This document shows positions 8,505 through 18,019 of a stretch of DNA of 64,000 bases, one piece after another. The translations under genes and the position numbers were made by a program. Within the stretch, counting starts at the first letter, position 1; each line of letters starts with the position of its first letter. The DNA is from an uncultured SAR324 cluster bacterium (GTDB lineage: Bacteria > SAR324 > NAC60-12), in NCBI GenBank assembly GCA_902562015.1, contig CACERX010000001.1:62001-126000 (forward strand), written 5' to 3'. The notes under the pieces were generated by a model, which was not told the DNA's origin, ran no database searches, and saw nothing but the letters and a program-made list of their open reading frames with translations.

Positions 8505-10106
8505 TCAGTTAGATCGCAATTTATAACGCTGTATCTTACCTGTGGCAGTTTTTGGAAGTTCTTCTGGAAAGTTAAACCATCGAGGATATTTGTAAGGAGC
8601 AAGTCCGGATTTACAGTGTTCTAGCAATTCAGCAGTTACAGATTCAGATTCTTCATCAGAATCATTGAGGACCACATGAGCCTCAGGCTTGATCAATCCT
8701 GAATCGTCTTCACGTCCCACAACTGCGGCTTCCAGTACTTTTGGATGCTCTACCAGCCTGGCTTCAATCTCAAATGGGGAACACCAAATTCCACCTACTT
8801 TCATCATATCATCACTTCGTCCCCCATAAAAATAGTATCCTTCTTCATCTTGTTGATACGAGTCTCCAGTATGCAGCCATCCACCCACAATTGTCTCAGC
8901 AGTCTTCTGCTCATTGTTCCAGTAGTATTTACAAGTTGAATCTCCACGGATTAATAGACTACCCTCCTCACCCTGTGAAACTTCTTTACCGTTTTCATCA
9001 ACAATTTTTGCATCATACCCCGGTACCATTCTTCCACTGCTCCCTGCTCTGATATCATCCGGGCTATTTGAAATGAAAATATGCAATGCTTCTGTGGACC
9101 CAATTCCATCGAGAATTTCCGTTTTCGTATGTTCTTTCCATCGGCGAAGTATACTAGCTGGCAGGGCTTCACCTGCAGAAACTGAAATTCTGATCGAAGA
9201 AAGATCTGGGATTACAGGAGAATTGCCTGAACCTAATTTAAGTTCCTTCAATTGTGCAGCATAAAGGGTAGGGACTCCAAAAAATATTGAAGGCTTAAAC
9301 TGTTTTATTATATCAAAAGTCGACTGAGGAGTTGGACGTTCCGGGAATAAAATGCAGGATGCGCCTGACCATAAAGGGAATGTCATCGCGTTTCCCAAAC
9401 CGTAAGCGAAAAATAGTTTTGCAGCTGAAAAACAAACATCTTCTTCTCTCACTCCAAGAGTTTCTATACCGTAATGCTGACTTGTGACCACCATGTCGCG
9501 ATGACTATGGACAACTCCTTTAGGTTTCCCTGTTGTTCCGGAAGAGTAGAGCCAAAAACAATCATCCGTTGCAGAGGCCGGCACAGCATCAAGTTCAAAT
9601 GAGGCTGATTGCAACTGTTCCAAGAAGCTCAAAGAAACTCCTTCAGTAAGACATGAATGATCTGGACTGCTAGAAACTTGAGCTAAAGCTGATTCTACTT
9701 CAGTCTTGAATTCCGGGGAGTAGAAAACTGCAGCACACTCTGAATCCTCAATAATATACGAATAATCATTGCAACGGAACAAAGTGTTAAGCGGGACTGG
9801 AATAAAACCCGCCTTGATTGCCCCCCAGAATAAATAGAAGAATTCTGGAGAGTCTTTAACCACCATCAGAATCCTGTCACCAGGATCTAGGCCAATGCTT
9901 TTGAGTACATTCCCAGATTGATTGACCCTCTCAAAGAGCTGTCCATAAGTTACTTTTTCACCTGAAGTTGAGTGTATTATAATTTTTTCCCTCCTTCCTT
10001 CATCAAGGTGCCGATCAATAAAGGGAACCGCAACGTTAAATTCAGGCGTAAATTCAATCTTTGTTGGACTGGAAAAAGTATCTATAATTACAGTATTTTT
10101 TTCCAT
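8505..10106 (-). CDS. bclA: Benzoate-CoA ligase
   Basis: This 533-residue AMP-forming acyl-CoA ligase has the P-loop motif YSSGTTGKPKGVVHSH at about residues 187-202, the GWLHTGDSYQQDEEGYYFYGGRSDDMMKVGGIW hinge region and the C-terminal PKTATGKIQRYKLR lysine motif. The segment LFFAYGLGNAMTFPLWSGAS is characteristic of benzoate-CoA ligases, which activate benzoate to benzoyl-CoA with ATP. The position directly after boxB (30 bp) and boxC supports benzoate or a close aromatic acid as substrate. It is the entry step of the box pathway encoded here. Confidence 0.92.
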   Translation of the reverse strand: MEKNTVIIDTFSSPTKIEFTPEFNVAVPFIDRHLDEGRREKIIIHSTSGEKVTYGQLFERVNQSGNVLKSIGLDPGDRILMVVKDSPEFFYLFWGAIKAGFIPVPLNTLFRCNDYSYIIEDSECAAVFYSPEFKTEVESALAQVSSSPDHSCLTEGVSLSFLEQLQSASFELDAVPASATDDCFWLYSSGTTGKPKGVVHSHRDMVVTSQHYGIETLGVREEDVCFSAAKLFFAYGLGNAMTFPLWSGASCILFPERPTPQSTFDIIKQFKPSIFFGVPTLYAAQLKELKLGSGNSPVIPDLSSIRISVSAGEALPASILRRWKEHTKTEILDGIGSTEALHIFISNSPDDIRAGSSGRMVPGYDAKIVDENGKEVSQGEEGSLLIRGDSTCKYYWNNEQKTAETIVGGWLHTGDSYQQDEEGYYFYGGRSDDMMKVGGIWCSPFEIEARLVEHPKVLEAAVVGREDDSGLIKPEAHVVLNDSDEESESVTAELLEHCKSGLAPYKYPRWFNFPEELPKTATGKIQRYKLRSN

Positions 10107-10135
10107 TTTTTTCGTAGTTAATTTCTGAACAATAC

Positions 10136-11551
10136 TTAATTGAAACGCACATACTCAAACTCAAAAGACTGACGATTAATCCTGCCTTTCGGTGGGGCAA
10201 TCCATCCCGCTATTTTCCCTGGTTCAGTAACTGGTTTCATTAAAGACTGTACAAATAATTGATCGCTTTCTGATGGAAGCCATTCATCGCATTGTTTCTC
10301 CCACTCCATTTTAGATATAATCCTACCTTCAGGGTCTGCATTAATATTTGAAAAATGGCCTATATTTCTGTTAAAAGCCCTGTGGGGTAGTTCAAAACGA
10401 AATTCATGACCTGAATTTTCAATTATTTTATTCCACCTTCTTATCCCTAAATCGCAGTCTGCAATGTAGTCATCACGAAGACGTTCATTTATGGCATTAA
10501 GTGCAGGAGATTCATTTATAACTATATGTTCTTCACTAACTTGAAAAACTGGGTAACTTGCATCATGAAGTAAATGATCATCATTAATCCTTGCTTCATT
10601 CAATCGTCCCTTTATACTTGTATTGTAATATGTTGCCGCGTTAGTAGAAATCTCCTGGCCAAATAAATCAGTGGAAACACTAAAGTGGAAATTGAGATAT
10701 TTTTGCAACGTATGCAGATCGATTCCTCCATATTCTCTCACATCAAAAGTTTTATATTCATTCATTAATTCACATGTTCTCTGAACTATTCGTCCCACTC
10801 CGCTTTCTCCTACAAACATATGGTGTGCTTCCTCAGTCAGCATAAACCTGCATGAACGTGACAATGGATCAAATGCCGACTCTGCCAGAGAAGCCAACTG
10901 AAATTTTCCGTCACGATCAGTAAAATATGTAAACATAAAAAAAGAAAGCCAGTCCGAAGTATTTTCATTAAAGGCCCCCAGAATGCGCGGTTTGTCCTGA
11001 TCACCGGAGTGTCTTTCCAGAAGTGAATCTGCTTCTTCCCTACCATCTCGTCCAAAGTATGCTTGTAATAAATAAACCATTGCCCACAAATGTCTCCCTT
11101 CCTCAACATTTACCTGAAATAGATTTCTTAAGTCATATAATGAAGGACATGTTTTACCCAGATGCCTTTGTTGCTCAACTGAAGCTGGTTCAGTATCACC
11201 CTGAGTTACTATCAATCGTCTAAGCTCTGAACGATATTCACCAGGTACCTCTTGCCAGACATGCTCTCCTTTGTGCATACCAAAATCAATCTTCCTGTTG
11301 GGGTCTGATGGAGTAAGAAAAATTCCCCATCGATATTCAGGCATTTTAACATAATCAAAATTGGCCCATCCCTGTTTTTCCACGCTTACTGCAGTACGCA
11401 GATAGACATCGAGCTCAGAACTTTGATTCGGACCAAGTTCTTCCCACCAGTCAAGAAATTTTGGCTGCCAGTTTTCCAAAGCTCGCTGCAGTCTTCTATC
11501 ACTGCTTAAGTCAACATTGTTAGGTATTTTCTCATTATAATTAATGGTCAT
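10136..11551 (-). CDS. boxB: Benzoyl-CoA 2,3-epoxidase subunit BoxB
   Basis: This 471-residue protein matches BoxB along its length. It has a diiron four-helix core with ExxH pairs in VEEGRHLWAMVYLLQAYFG (about 150-168) and TEEAHHMFVGE (about 239-249). BoxB inserts one oxygen atom of O2 into benzoyl-CoA to give the 2,3-epoxide, using electrons from the reductase BoxA. The gene sits between boxC and the benzoate-CoA ligase, all on the minus strand. Its 232-bp upstream spacer carries an operator-like inverted repeat. No boxA is visible anywhere in the window, so the electron donor must be encoded elsewhere or replaced. Confidence 0.95.
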   Translation of the reverse strand: MTINYNEKIPNNVDLSSDRRLQRALENWQPKFLDWWEELGPNQSSELDVYLRTAVSVEKQGWANFDYVKMPEYRWGIFLTPSDPNRKIDFGMHKGEHVWQEVPGEYRSELRRLIVTQGDTEPASVEQQRHLGKTCPSLYDLRNLFQVNVEEGRHLWAMVYLLQAYFGRDGREEADSLLERHSGDQDKPRILGAFNENTSDWLSFFMFTYFTDRDGKFQLASLAESAFDPLSRSCRFMLTEEAHHMFVGESGVGRIVQRTCELMNEYKTFDVREYGGIDLHTLQKYLNFHFSVSTDLFGQEISTNAATYYNTSIKGRLNEARINDDHLLHDASYPVFQVSEEHIVINESPALNAINERLRDDYIADCDLGIRRWNKIIENSGHEFRFELPHRAFNRNIGHFSNINADPEGRIISKMEWEKQCDEWLPSESDQLFVQSLMKPVTEPGKIAGWIAPPKGRINRQSFEFEYVRFN

Positions 11552-11650
11552 GTAACTGATATCTAATATTAACTTTAATTAAAAACCAATTTTATTTTGA
11601 TTTTACAATACAATTCAAAGATCATGAATAATTTCATCTGTGAACTCTTA

Positions 11651-11673
11651 AAATGATAAAGTGAGTATCATTT
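11651..11673. promoter_or_regulatory. Operator-like inverted repeat upstream of boxB
   Basis: The arms aaatgata and tatcattt are perfect 8-bp complements around a 7-base centre (aagtgag), about 100 bp upstream of the boxB start. An 11-bp direct repeat gttaggattat lies nearby at 11690-11700 and 11725-11735. Either could be a repressor site for the box genes. Binding is not shown and the AT-rich composition makes chance matches possible. Confidence 0.35.
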
Positions 11674-11783
11674 AATTAAATAAAAACAGGTTAGGATTAT
11701 CTGAAAATTTTCATATGCGATCAAAGTTAGGATTATTTTTCAAAACTTAACCTACAAAAATATTAATGAATTATCATAAAATT

Positions 11784-13439
11784 TCAAACACGTTCCTTAT
11801 TATAATCAGCCAATTTACCTGTCCCATATAGCTTTAATGCTCCATTTTCCCCAGCTGCATTTGGTCGCTGGAAAATCCAGTTCTGCCAGGCGGATAATCT
11901 CCCAAATATTTTTGTTTCAAGTGTTTCCGGCCCGGCAAACCTTAAAGAAGCTTCCATGCCGGTTAGTGCATCAGGTGAAAAACTAGTTCTTTCTTCAATG
12001 GCTATTCTAACTTCTTCCTCCCAGTCTATATCATCTGGAATAAAAGTTACCATTCCTGACTCAAATGCTTCTACTGCTGGAATGTCTTTTCCTCTATGGT
12101 CATAAATTTTTTTCACTTCTTCCGGTTGGTTAAGAAATCTAGTCTGCAAACGGGTTAGGTCATTGCACATTGGCAAATTTCCAAAATTCATTTTAGTTGT
12201 TCGCAGCACCGCAGGAGAATCACTGGTATCTTCTAAAGTTCCGTCAAGCATATAGCTCCTGTCCGCAGCAAAAACCAATTCCAACAAGGTTCCAGCAAAG
12301 CAACTGCCTGGTTCTACAAGCGTGACTAAGCTACGAGAAGCAAGATCAAGACGTTTTAGCACTCGTTTGAGGTATTGAATTATCTCATTTATAAGCCAAT
12401 GATCTTTGTGTTTAATTAAAATATTATCCACATCAGCTACACTATCAATATCTCCCACTGAGCGGAAAACCCAGGTACCTAATTCCAGTTCATTGAATGA
12501 TAGGTGTATAATTGCATCATCGAGATCCCTTCCTAGAGCTAGAGGCCAGTATTTATCTCCTAATGTTGCAATGCTTTCAGGATCCGTTGGTAAATCTTCA
12601 GAAGGCCCTTTTATTGTAAGATATACAATTCCTGATTGACGATCTAAAGAAATAGAAATGTTTTCATACATAATCATGTCTTTATCTAATTCCTTGAAAA
12701 GATCGGTTAGCTCAATTCCTTTTTCACCTAGTGGTCTAGTAGATTTTTCAGATATTTCCAGCGCTCGTTTTTCAACAGTTTCAGAAAATTTAGAACGTGG
12801 AACAAGTTCGTCGATTAGTTTCCATTGCTCCGCACGTTTGCCTCGCATTCCTTCAGCAACAGTACAAAAATAATCTGCATGATCACGCCTCACATTTCGC
12901 TTATCTACAATCCTGGTCAGTCCACCCGTACCTGGTAATACAGCCAGCATTGGGACTTCTGGTAAAGAAACAGCACTAGAACCATCATCTACCAACAAAA
13001 TATAGTCCGAGGCCAGTGCTAGTTCGTATCCACCTCCTGCAGCTGTTCCGTTAATAGCAGCAATATATGTTTGTCCTGAATACCTGGTTGAGTCTTCAAT
13101 TGAATTTCTTGTTTCATTTGTGAATTTACAGAAATTTACTTTGTGTGAATGTGACAAAAGCCCAAGCATTTTAATATTTGCTCCAGAACAAAAAACTTTT
13201 TCCATGGAGGAAGTAAGTACAACAACTCTTACTTCAGGATGCTCAAAACGTAAACGCTGAACTGCGTCATAAAGTTCTATATCAACGCCAAGGTCATAAG
13301 AATTAAGTTTTAATTTATAACCTGAATAAAGACCTCCATCTTCATTCACATTCATTTTTAATGTTGCCAGCTGGCCCCTAATTTCCAAGGACCAGTGTTT
13401 ATATTTTTCAGGATGAGTATTGAAATTAATCATTTGCAA
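11784..13439 (-). CDS. boxC: Benzoyl-CoA-dihydrodiol (2,3-epoxybenzoyl-CoA) lyase BoxC
   Basis: This 551-residue protein of the crotonase superfamily has the double-length architecture of BoxC. An N-terminal enoyl-CoA hydratase-like half includes VRVVVLTSSMEKVFCSGANIKML and AINGTAAGGGYELALASDYILL (oxyanion-hole region). A second, more diverged crotonase-like half includes LVTLVEPGSCFAGTLLELVFAADRSYML. BoxC hydrolytically opens the epoxidised ring to 3,4-dehydroadipyl-CoA semialdehyde and formate. It is the first gene of the minus-strand box cluster. The aldehyde product normally needs BoxD; two aldehyde dehydrogenases occur in the window but not in this cluster. Confidence 0.95.
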   Translation of the reverse strand: MQMINFNTHPEKYKHWSLEIRGQLATLKMNVNEDGGLYSGYKLKLNSYDLGVDIELYDAVQRLRFEHPEVRVVVLTSSMEKVFCSGANIKMLGLLSHSHKVNFCKFTNETRNSIEDSTRYSGQTYIAAINGTAAGGGYELALASDYILLVDDGSSAVSLPEVPMLAVLPGTGGLTRIVDKRNVRRDHADYFCTVAEGMRGKRAEQWKLIDELVPRSKFSETVEKRALEISEKSTRPLGEKGIELTDLFKELDKDMIMYENISISLDRQSGIVYLTIKGPSEDLPTDPESIATLGDKYWPLALGRDLDDAIIHLSFNELELGTWVFRSVGDIDSVADVDNILIKHKDHWLINEIIQYLKRVLKRLDLASRSLVTLVEPGSCFAGTLLELVFAADRSYMLDGTLEDTSDSPAVLRTTKMNFGNLPMCNDLTRLQTRFLNQPEEVKKIYDHRGKDIPAVEAFESGMVTFIPDDIDWEEEVRIAIEERTSFSPDALTGMEASLRFAGPETLETKIFGRLSAWQNWIFQRPNAAGENGALKLYGTGKLADYNKERV

Positions 13440-13645
13440 AAGATTAACAATTTTCAGTAATTTACATTATTCAGAATTAAAAATTTCTTTTGATTCTGAG
13501 GGCTTAGAATACTATGATTATATTAACAGGAAGTCACAGACCAGTCCATTTTTTAGAAAGCTCATTAAATTAGAATTTTAATCATTCTTTCGAACACCTT
13601 CCTATTAACATAAACAATAGTGTAAGTTTTAAAGATTTTGACTCT

Positions 13646-15049
13646 ATGAAAAAACGTGTTTCGTTTCATACGCTTGGTTGCCGCTTAAACCAGTCTGAAA
13701 CTGACAGTTTAATGCGCAACTTTAAGCAGAATGGTTATGCTGTTGTTCCTGAATCAGAACATGCTGATATTTGTGTTGTAAACACATGTACTGTTACTGA
13801 GCACAGCGACGCAAAAAATCGACAGCTTATTAGAAAACTGCACCGTCAAAATCCTGAAGCTATTATTGCAGTTACTGGTTGTTATGCTCAGATGGACTCT
13901 TATGCCGTGGCTAGCATTGAAGGAGTAAGGCTTGTTTTGGGTAATCAGGATAAAATGAAGATTACTGAATACCTCAAAAAACTAGATATTAATAATTATC
14001 CACTAATTGTAAGGCCAAAAATAAGTAGAAAGGCCTTTGTCACAAATTCATTTTCAAAAAAACAGACCTTTGAAAACAATTTTCCAGAAGATCACAGAGA
14101 CTCTAAGAAGCTGGAATTAAATAATGGAACCTCTGGACAAAGACATCTTCGTGAAGCAGGAATAATAAACACACGAGCGATGTTAAAAATTCAGGATGGG
14201 TGCGATTTCATGTGTTCATTCTGTATTATTCCTTTTGCAAGAGGACGTTCTCGATTTCGAGAATTTTCCAATTTACAGAATGAAGCCAGACTCCTTATTT
14301 CGGAAGGAGTTCGTGAAATTGTAATTACAGGTGTAAATATAGGAACCTACAATACTAAAAAAGAGAACTTTATTAGAGTAGTAGATTTTCTCAATAATCT
14401 CCAGGGACTGTCCCGTATACGCATCAGTTCGATTGAACCAACTACTGTTCCAGAGGAGCTTTTTCAGTATATGTCTGACTCGCAACACAAACTTGTCCCA
14501 TTTTTCCATCTTCCACTGCAATCCGGTTCTGACACAGTTTTACAAAAAATGCGACGCCGTTACAATTCCGCGCAATATTCAGATGAGGTATGGAAAGCAT
14601 ATGAGGCAGTACCAAATTTGTGCATCGGTACTGATGTAATGGTTGGATTCCCTGAAGAAAGCAAGGCAGATTTTGAATGTACAAAAAATTTATTGGAAAA
14701 ACTTCCTTTTGCTTATTTTCACGTTTTTCCTTTTTCTGCACGAAAAAGGACACCAGCCTACTACATTGAAGATCAGGTATCACCTTCTTTAAAACAAAAA
14801 CGGGGTGAAGAACTACGCAAGCTAAGCATTCAAAAAAGGCATGAATTCCATAGCCGATTTCTAGGGAAAATTAGAAAAGTCCTTTGGGAATCACCTGATT
14901 CTAGAGGAAATATCTGCGGTTACACAGATAATTATATACGTGTCATACTGAATGAAAAAGGTTCTCATGAAATTCAGAATCAGATTTTACCTACACGAAT
15001 TTTAGAACACCAAGGACTAAATGTAACAGGTGTGAATATCGAGAACTGA
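13646..15049 (+). CDS. mtaB: tRNA t6A37 methylthiotransferase MtaB-like radical SAM enzyme
   Basis: This 467-residue methylthiotransferase has an N-terminal UPF0004 domain carrying one cluster through Cys12 (TLGCRLNQSE), Cys48 and Cys79. The radical SAM cluster follows in QDGCDFMCSFC (Cys186, Cys190, Cys193). The GCRLNQ signature and overall layout match MtaB, which converts t6A37 to ms2t6A37 in tRNAs reading ANN codons, rather than MiaB or RimO. The linker between the two domains is somewhat extended and hydrophilic. It is followed 6 bp later by the endonuclease/phosphatase-family gene and probably shares its transcript. Confidence 0.88.
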   Translation: MKKRVSFHTLGCRLNQSETDSLMRNFKQNGYAVVPESEHADICVVNTCTVTEHSDAKNRQLIRKLHRQNPEAIIAVTGCYAQMDSYAVASIEGVRLVLGNQDKMKITEYLKKLDINNYPLIVRPKISRKAFVTNSFSKKQTFENNFPEDHRDSKKLELNNGTSGQRHLREAGIINTRAMLKIQDGCDFMCSFCIIPFARGRSRFREFSNLQNEARLLISEGVREIVITGVNIGTYNTKKENFIRVVDFLNNLQGLSRIRISSIEPTTVPEELFQYMSDSQHKLVPFFHLPLQSGSDTVLQKMRRRYNSAQYSDEVWKAYEAVPNLCIGTDVMVGFPEESKADFECTKNLLEKLPFAYFHVFPFSARKRTPAYYIEDQVSPSLKQKRGEELRKLSIQKRHEFHSRFLGKIRKVLWESPDSRGNICGYTDNYIRVILNEKGSHEIQNQILPTRILEHQGLNVTGVNIEN

Positions 15050-15055
15050 GAAAAC

Positions 15056-15907
15056 ATGTTGACTCTTGTTAGCTGGAATATTCAATACGGTAAAGGAGTA
15101 GACGGACGTTTTGACTTACGCCGTATAGCAGAAACTGTTCATAAAAATGGATTGCCAGATGTGTTGTGTTTTCAAGAAGTCTCAAGAAACTATCCTTCCA
15201 ATGATAAAGGGGCTGATCAGGTTAGGGAACTTGAAAAATTTTTCCCTGACTATGAACCTTTTTTTGGAGCAGTTCATGATCGTTCAGGAAGAAAAGGGGA
15301 AGCTCGTAAACAATTTGGCAACCTAGTTTTAAGTCGTCTATCACCTGTTCAGGTTCTCCACCACCTCCTGCCATCTCCTGCTGACCCAGAAGTAAAATTC
15401 ATGTCCAGGCAGATAGCAGAATTAATTATCCCTGCTAATACAACTGATCTTAGAGTAATGACTACTCATCTTGAATTTTTCTCAGAAATTCAGCAATTAG
15501 CACAAATTCAACGGATCCGTGAAATACATGAAGAGGCTTTTAACCAATTTCATAATCCTGGGAAAGGCATGCAAAACACTCCATTCGAACTCGTAAGGCG
15601 TCCTGAAAAAACCGTCATATGTGGTGATTTCAATTTTATTCCAGACAGTGCACCTTATCGAAGGATGACAACTAGTTTTTCTGATAAGAATATGAATCTT
15701 GTTGATGCTTGGAAGACACAACAAGAAGGCACTGTACACCCGCCAACTTGTGGAGTTTTTGATCTAAAACAATGGAAAATTGGTCCGCATTGTAGAGATT
15801 ATTTTTTCATAAGTCAAAGCCTAGTAAAGAAAATCAATGAAATCTCAGTCAATACTGAAACAGATGCTTCTGATCACCAGCCAATTCGTTTAGTTCTAGA
15901 TGTTTAA
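15056..15907 (+). CDS. Endonuclease/exonuclease/phosphatase family protein
   Basis: This 283-residue protein has the metal-dependent EEP fold. It shows SWNIQYGKGVDGRFD at the start, CFQEVSRNYP (metal-binding Glu), VMTTHLEFFSE, ICGDFNFIPDSAPYRRM and the terminal DASDHQPIRLVLD (catalytic Asp-His). The family includes nucleases and phospholipid or nucleotide phosphodiesterases. No signal peptide is visible, so the protein is likely cytoplasmic. It is tightly packed between mtaB (6 bp) and a small lipoprotein gene (8-bp overlap). Substrate undetermined. Confidence 0.88.
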   Translation: MLTLVSWNIQYGKGVDGRFDLRRIAETVHKNGLPDVLCFQEVSRNYPSNDKGADQVRELEKFFPDYEPFFGAVHDRSGRKGEARKQFGNLVLSRLSPVQVLHHLLPSPADPEVKFMSRQIAELIIPANTTDLRVMTTHLEFFSEIQQLAQIQRIREIHEEAFNQFHNPGKGMQNTPFELVRRPEKTVICGDFNFIPDSAPYRRMTTSFSDKNMNLVDAWKTQQEGTVHPPTCGVFDLKQWKIGPHCRDYFFISQSLVKKINEISVNTETDASDHQPIRLVLDV

Positions 15908-16133
15908 AATGAAAGGCGTTATATATTTAATTTTAACTGTAATTGTTGCAGGATGTACGAGTTCATTATCTTTAAGAGACAATCAAAGAGCTGGGAAAGA
16001 ATATTTTGTTTCATGCCCCCCTCAAATCTTTTATTGCTACAGAAAATCAGATCTTATTTGTCATCGTGGATTTCGAGTGATGACAGTTTCTATTTGGGAA
16101 GATAATCCAGAAATGATTATCAAATGCAACTGA
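15900..16133 (+). CDS. Small putative lipoprotein
   Basis: This 77-residue protein has a short hydrophobic signal ending in a lipobox-like VIVAGC, then a 60-residue exported part with four more cysteines (SCPPQIFYCYRK...LICHRGF...IIKCN) that could form disulfides. The start overlaps the upstream stop by 8 bp; an alternative ATG at 15909 gives an equally good signal. I do not recognise the family. The close coupling suggests co-expression with the preceding gene. Confidence 0.6.
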   Translation: MFKMKGVIYLILTVIVAGCTSSLSLRDNQRAGKEYFVSCPPQIFYCYRKSDLICHRGFRVMTVSIWEDNPEMIIKCN

Positions 16134-16395
16134 AAGTTGAAAATCATATTTCATTCCGAATTTGTCTTTAGAAACGTTTAAACATAAAAAAAGTATGGTG
16201 TGCGGATTGCACAATTCCATGGTTAAAAAAAAGATAGAACTTTTTTCCTAACGGGCTTGCAATATTTGTTTAAGCCTCATATTCTCATCGGATTGTCTAT
16301 TCATAATTTTTATTTTTTTAATTCATTAACTTTAATACGGACAAGCCGCAAAAAGAGAATCACTAAAAAGATTTTCTGTTTTTATTCAGGTGAAA

Positions 16396-16917
16396 ATGTC
16401 TAATGTAAGCCCGTACACACGGGTTATTGCTGAATGTCTGCACTCACTTTCTGATGACAAATCAGATAATTGTGGATGCGATACTAAACAGGTAATGCAA
16501 CTGCTCATAAATATGCTCCAGGGAAGAATGCTGGAACATATCAAAGAGCGTGTGAGCAGTTACTACAAAATTGAACAGGACGCTCTTAATGAAGAATTTT
16601 CAGTTTGCCTTATTGAAGTTTTTGCAGAAATATTCGGATTGTTTAGAAATAAATTTGAAGAAATGCCCTGGCTAGTAAATGATATTGCAAAACGCATTGT
16701 AGAAGCAGAAAAAAGAAACGGGTCAAAAACTGAAAGAAGTATAAATCAACTTTTTCTCTCCATATTCTGTAAATATTTCGAATACAAAAACATAGAAAAA
16801 ATTATTTCTACTTTGCAGTCTGACCCTCGTATACAAAGTGCAATAATCTCAGCTAATTCTTCCACAACACTTTCCAATTCAACTCAATTTCCGGCTTTAT
16901 CAAGAAGCTCAATCTAG
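16396..16917 (+). CDS. Uncharacterised soluble helical protein
   Basis: About 173 residues, with no signal peptide or membrane segment. The sequence is predicted largely helical with Leu/Ile heptad-like spacing, a Cys pair near the start (NCGCDT) and a Ser/Thr-rich tail. I chose the ATG at 16396 because AGGTGA sits just upstream; a GTG at 16390 would add two residues. No family is recognised. It stands alone, 256 bp after the lipoprotein gene and convergent with sucD. Confidence 0.55.
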   Translation: MSNVSPYTRVIAECLHSLSDDKSDNCGCDTKQVMQLLINMLQGRMLEHIKERVSSYYKIEQDALNEEFSVCLIEVFAEIFGLFRNKFEEMPWLVNDIAKRIVEAEKRNGSKTERSINQLFLSIFCKYFEYKNIEKIISTLQSDPRIQSAIISANSSTTLSNSTQFPALSRSSI

Positions 16918-17028
16918 TAAATAATTTTTCGATCATAGACTAAGTTAGATAAAAGGTTAATTGTAACTGAGCCTGAGCCCAGTTTCGCATCATGTATTAC
17001 GTGAAAAGGGCCTTTTACCTCGGATACT

Positions 17029-17904
17029 TCATGCTTTTCCTAAAGCTTCCAGCATCTTAGTTCCAATTTCATCTAATGAGTTAATAACATGTATTCCTGC
17101 TTCTCTTAATGCACTCATTTTTTCTTCTGCCGTGCCATGTCCTCCAGAAATGATGGCACCGGCGTGTCCCATCCTGCGTCCGGGAGGTGCAGTCTGACCT
17201 GCAATGAAACTGACAATTGGTTTAGTTACATTATTTCTCACATATTCAGCTGCCTGTTCTTCGGCATCTCCTCCAATTTCTCCTATCATTACTATTGCTT
17301 CTGTCTGTTCATCCTTTTCAAACAAACTCAGACAGTCAATAAAATTAGTTCCATTAACTGGGTCACCGCCTATCCCAATGCAGGTTGATTGACCTAGGTT
17401 AACGTGGGTAATCTGACTAACAGCCTCATAAGTCAAAGTGCCAGATCTTGAGACAATCCCTATACTACCTGATTTATGTATTGCACCAGGCATTATACCT
17501 ATTTTACATTGGCCTGGAGTTATTATTCCAGGACAATTTGGACCAATAAGCCGACATCCTTTTTTGCTTACAAAATCAACTGCCTGAACCATATCAACTA
17601 CTGGAACTCCCTCAGTAATTGACACAATAAGAGGTATTTCTGCTGCTGCTGCCTCCATTATTGCATCTGCAGTAAATGCTGGTGGAACCAAAATCATTGA
17701 AGCATTTGCATCAGTTTCCCTGATTGCTTCAGATACCGAATTGAAAATTGGGACACCTTCAAATTCCTGTCCTCCTTTTCCGGGAGTTACTCCTGCTACA
17801 ACGTTTGTACCATAATCAATGCAGCCTTTGGTGTGGAGCATTCCCTGTGAGCCGGTAATTCCTTGAACCAGAAGTTTTGTATTTTTATCAATTAAAATCG
17901 ACAT
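17029..17904 (-). CDS. sucD: Succinyl-CoA synthetase alpha subunit-like protein (SucD family)
   Basis: This 291-residue protein has the full SucD layout: a CoA-binding Rossmann domain ([23 protein letters not shown]), then the ligase domain with [35 protein letters not shown] and the phosphohistidine motif [11 protein letters not shown] (His about 247). With a beta subunit the family interconverts an acid plus ATP/GTP and its CoA ester. No sucC lies beside it, although the two genes are usually adjacent. Upstream on the same strand is an MFS carrier. The lone gene could complete the citric acid cycle with a distant sucC, or serve another ADP-forming acid-CoA ligase. Confidence 0.9.
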   Translation of the reverse strand: MSILIDKNTKLLVQGITGSQGMLHTKGCIDYGTNVVAGVTPGKGGQEFEGVPIFNSVSEAIRETDANASMILVPPAFTADAIMEAAAAEIPLIVSITEGVPVVDMVQAVDFVSKKGCRLIGPNCPGIITPGQCKIGIMPGAIHKSGSIGIVSRSGTLTYEAVSQITHVNLGQSTCIGIGGDPVNGTNFIDCLSLFEKDEQTEAIVMIGEIGGDAEEQAAEYVRNNVTKPIVSFIAGQTAPPGRRMGHAGAIISGGHGTAEEKMSALREAGIHVINSLDEIGTKMLEALGKA

Positions 17905-18019
17905 TTATTAATAAAAATTTATATAGTAATTTTTTAAACTCACTGTAATCTTAAATTATTTTTTTTTATCAATAAAGGCAAAAAATATTAATCGTTTATG
18001 CATGAAAAAAATCTTACAT

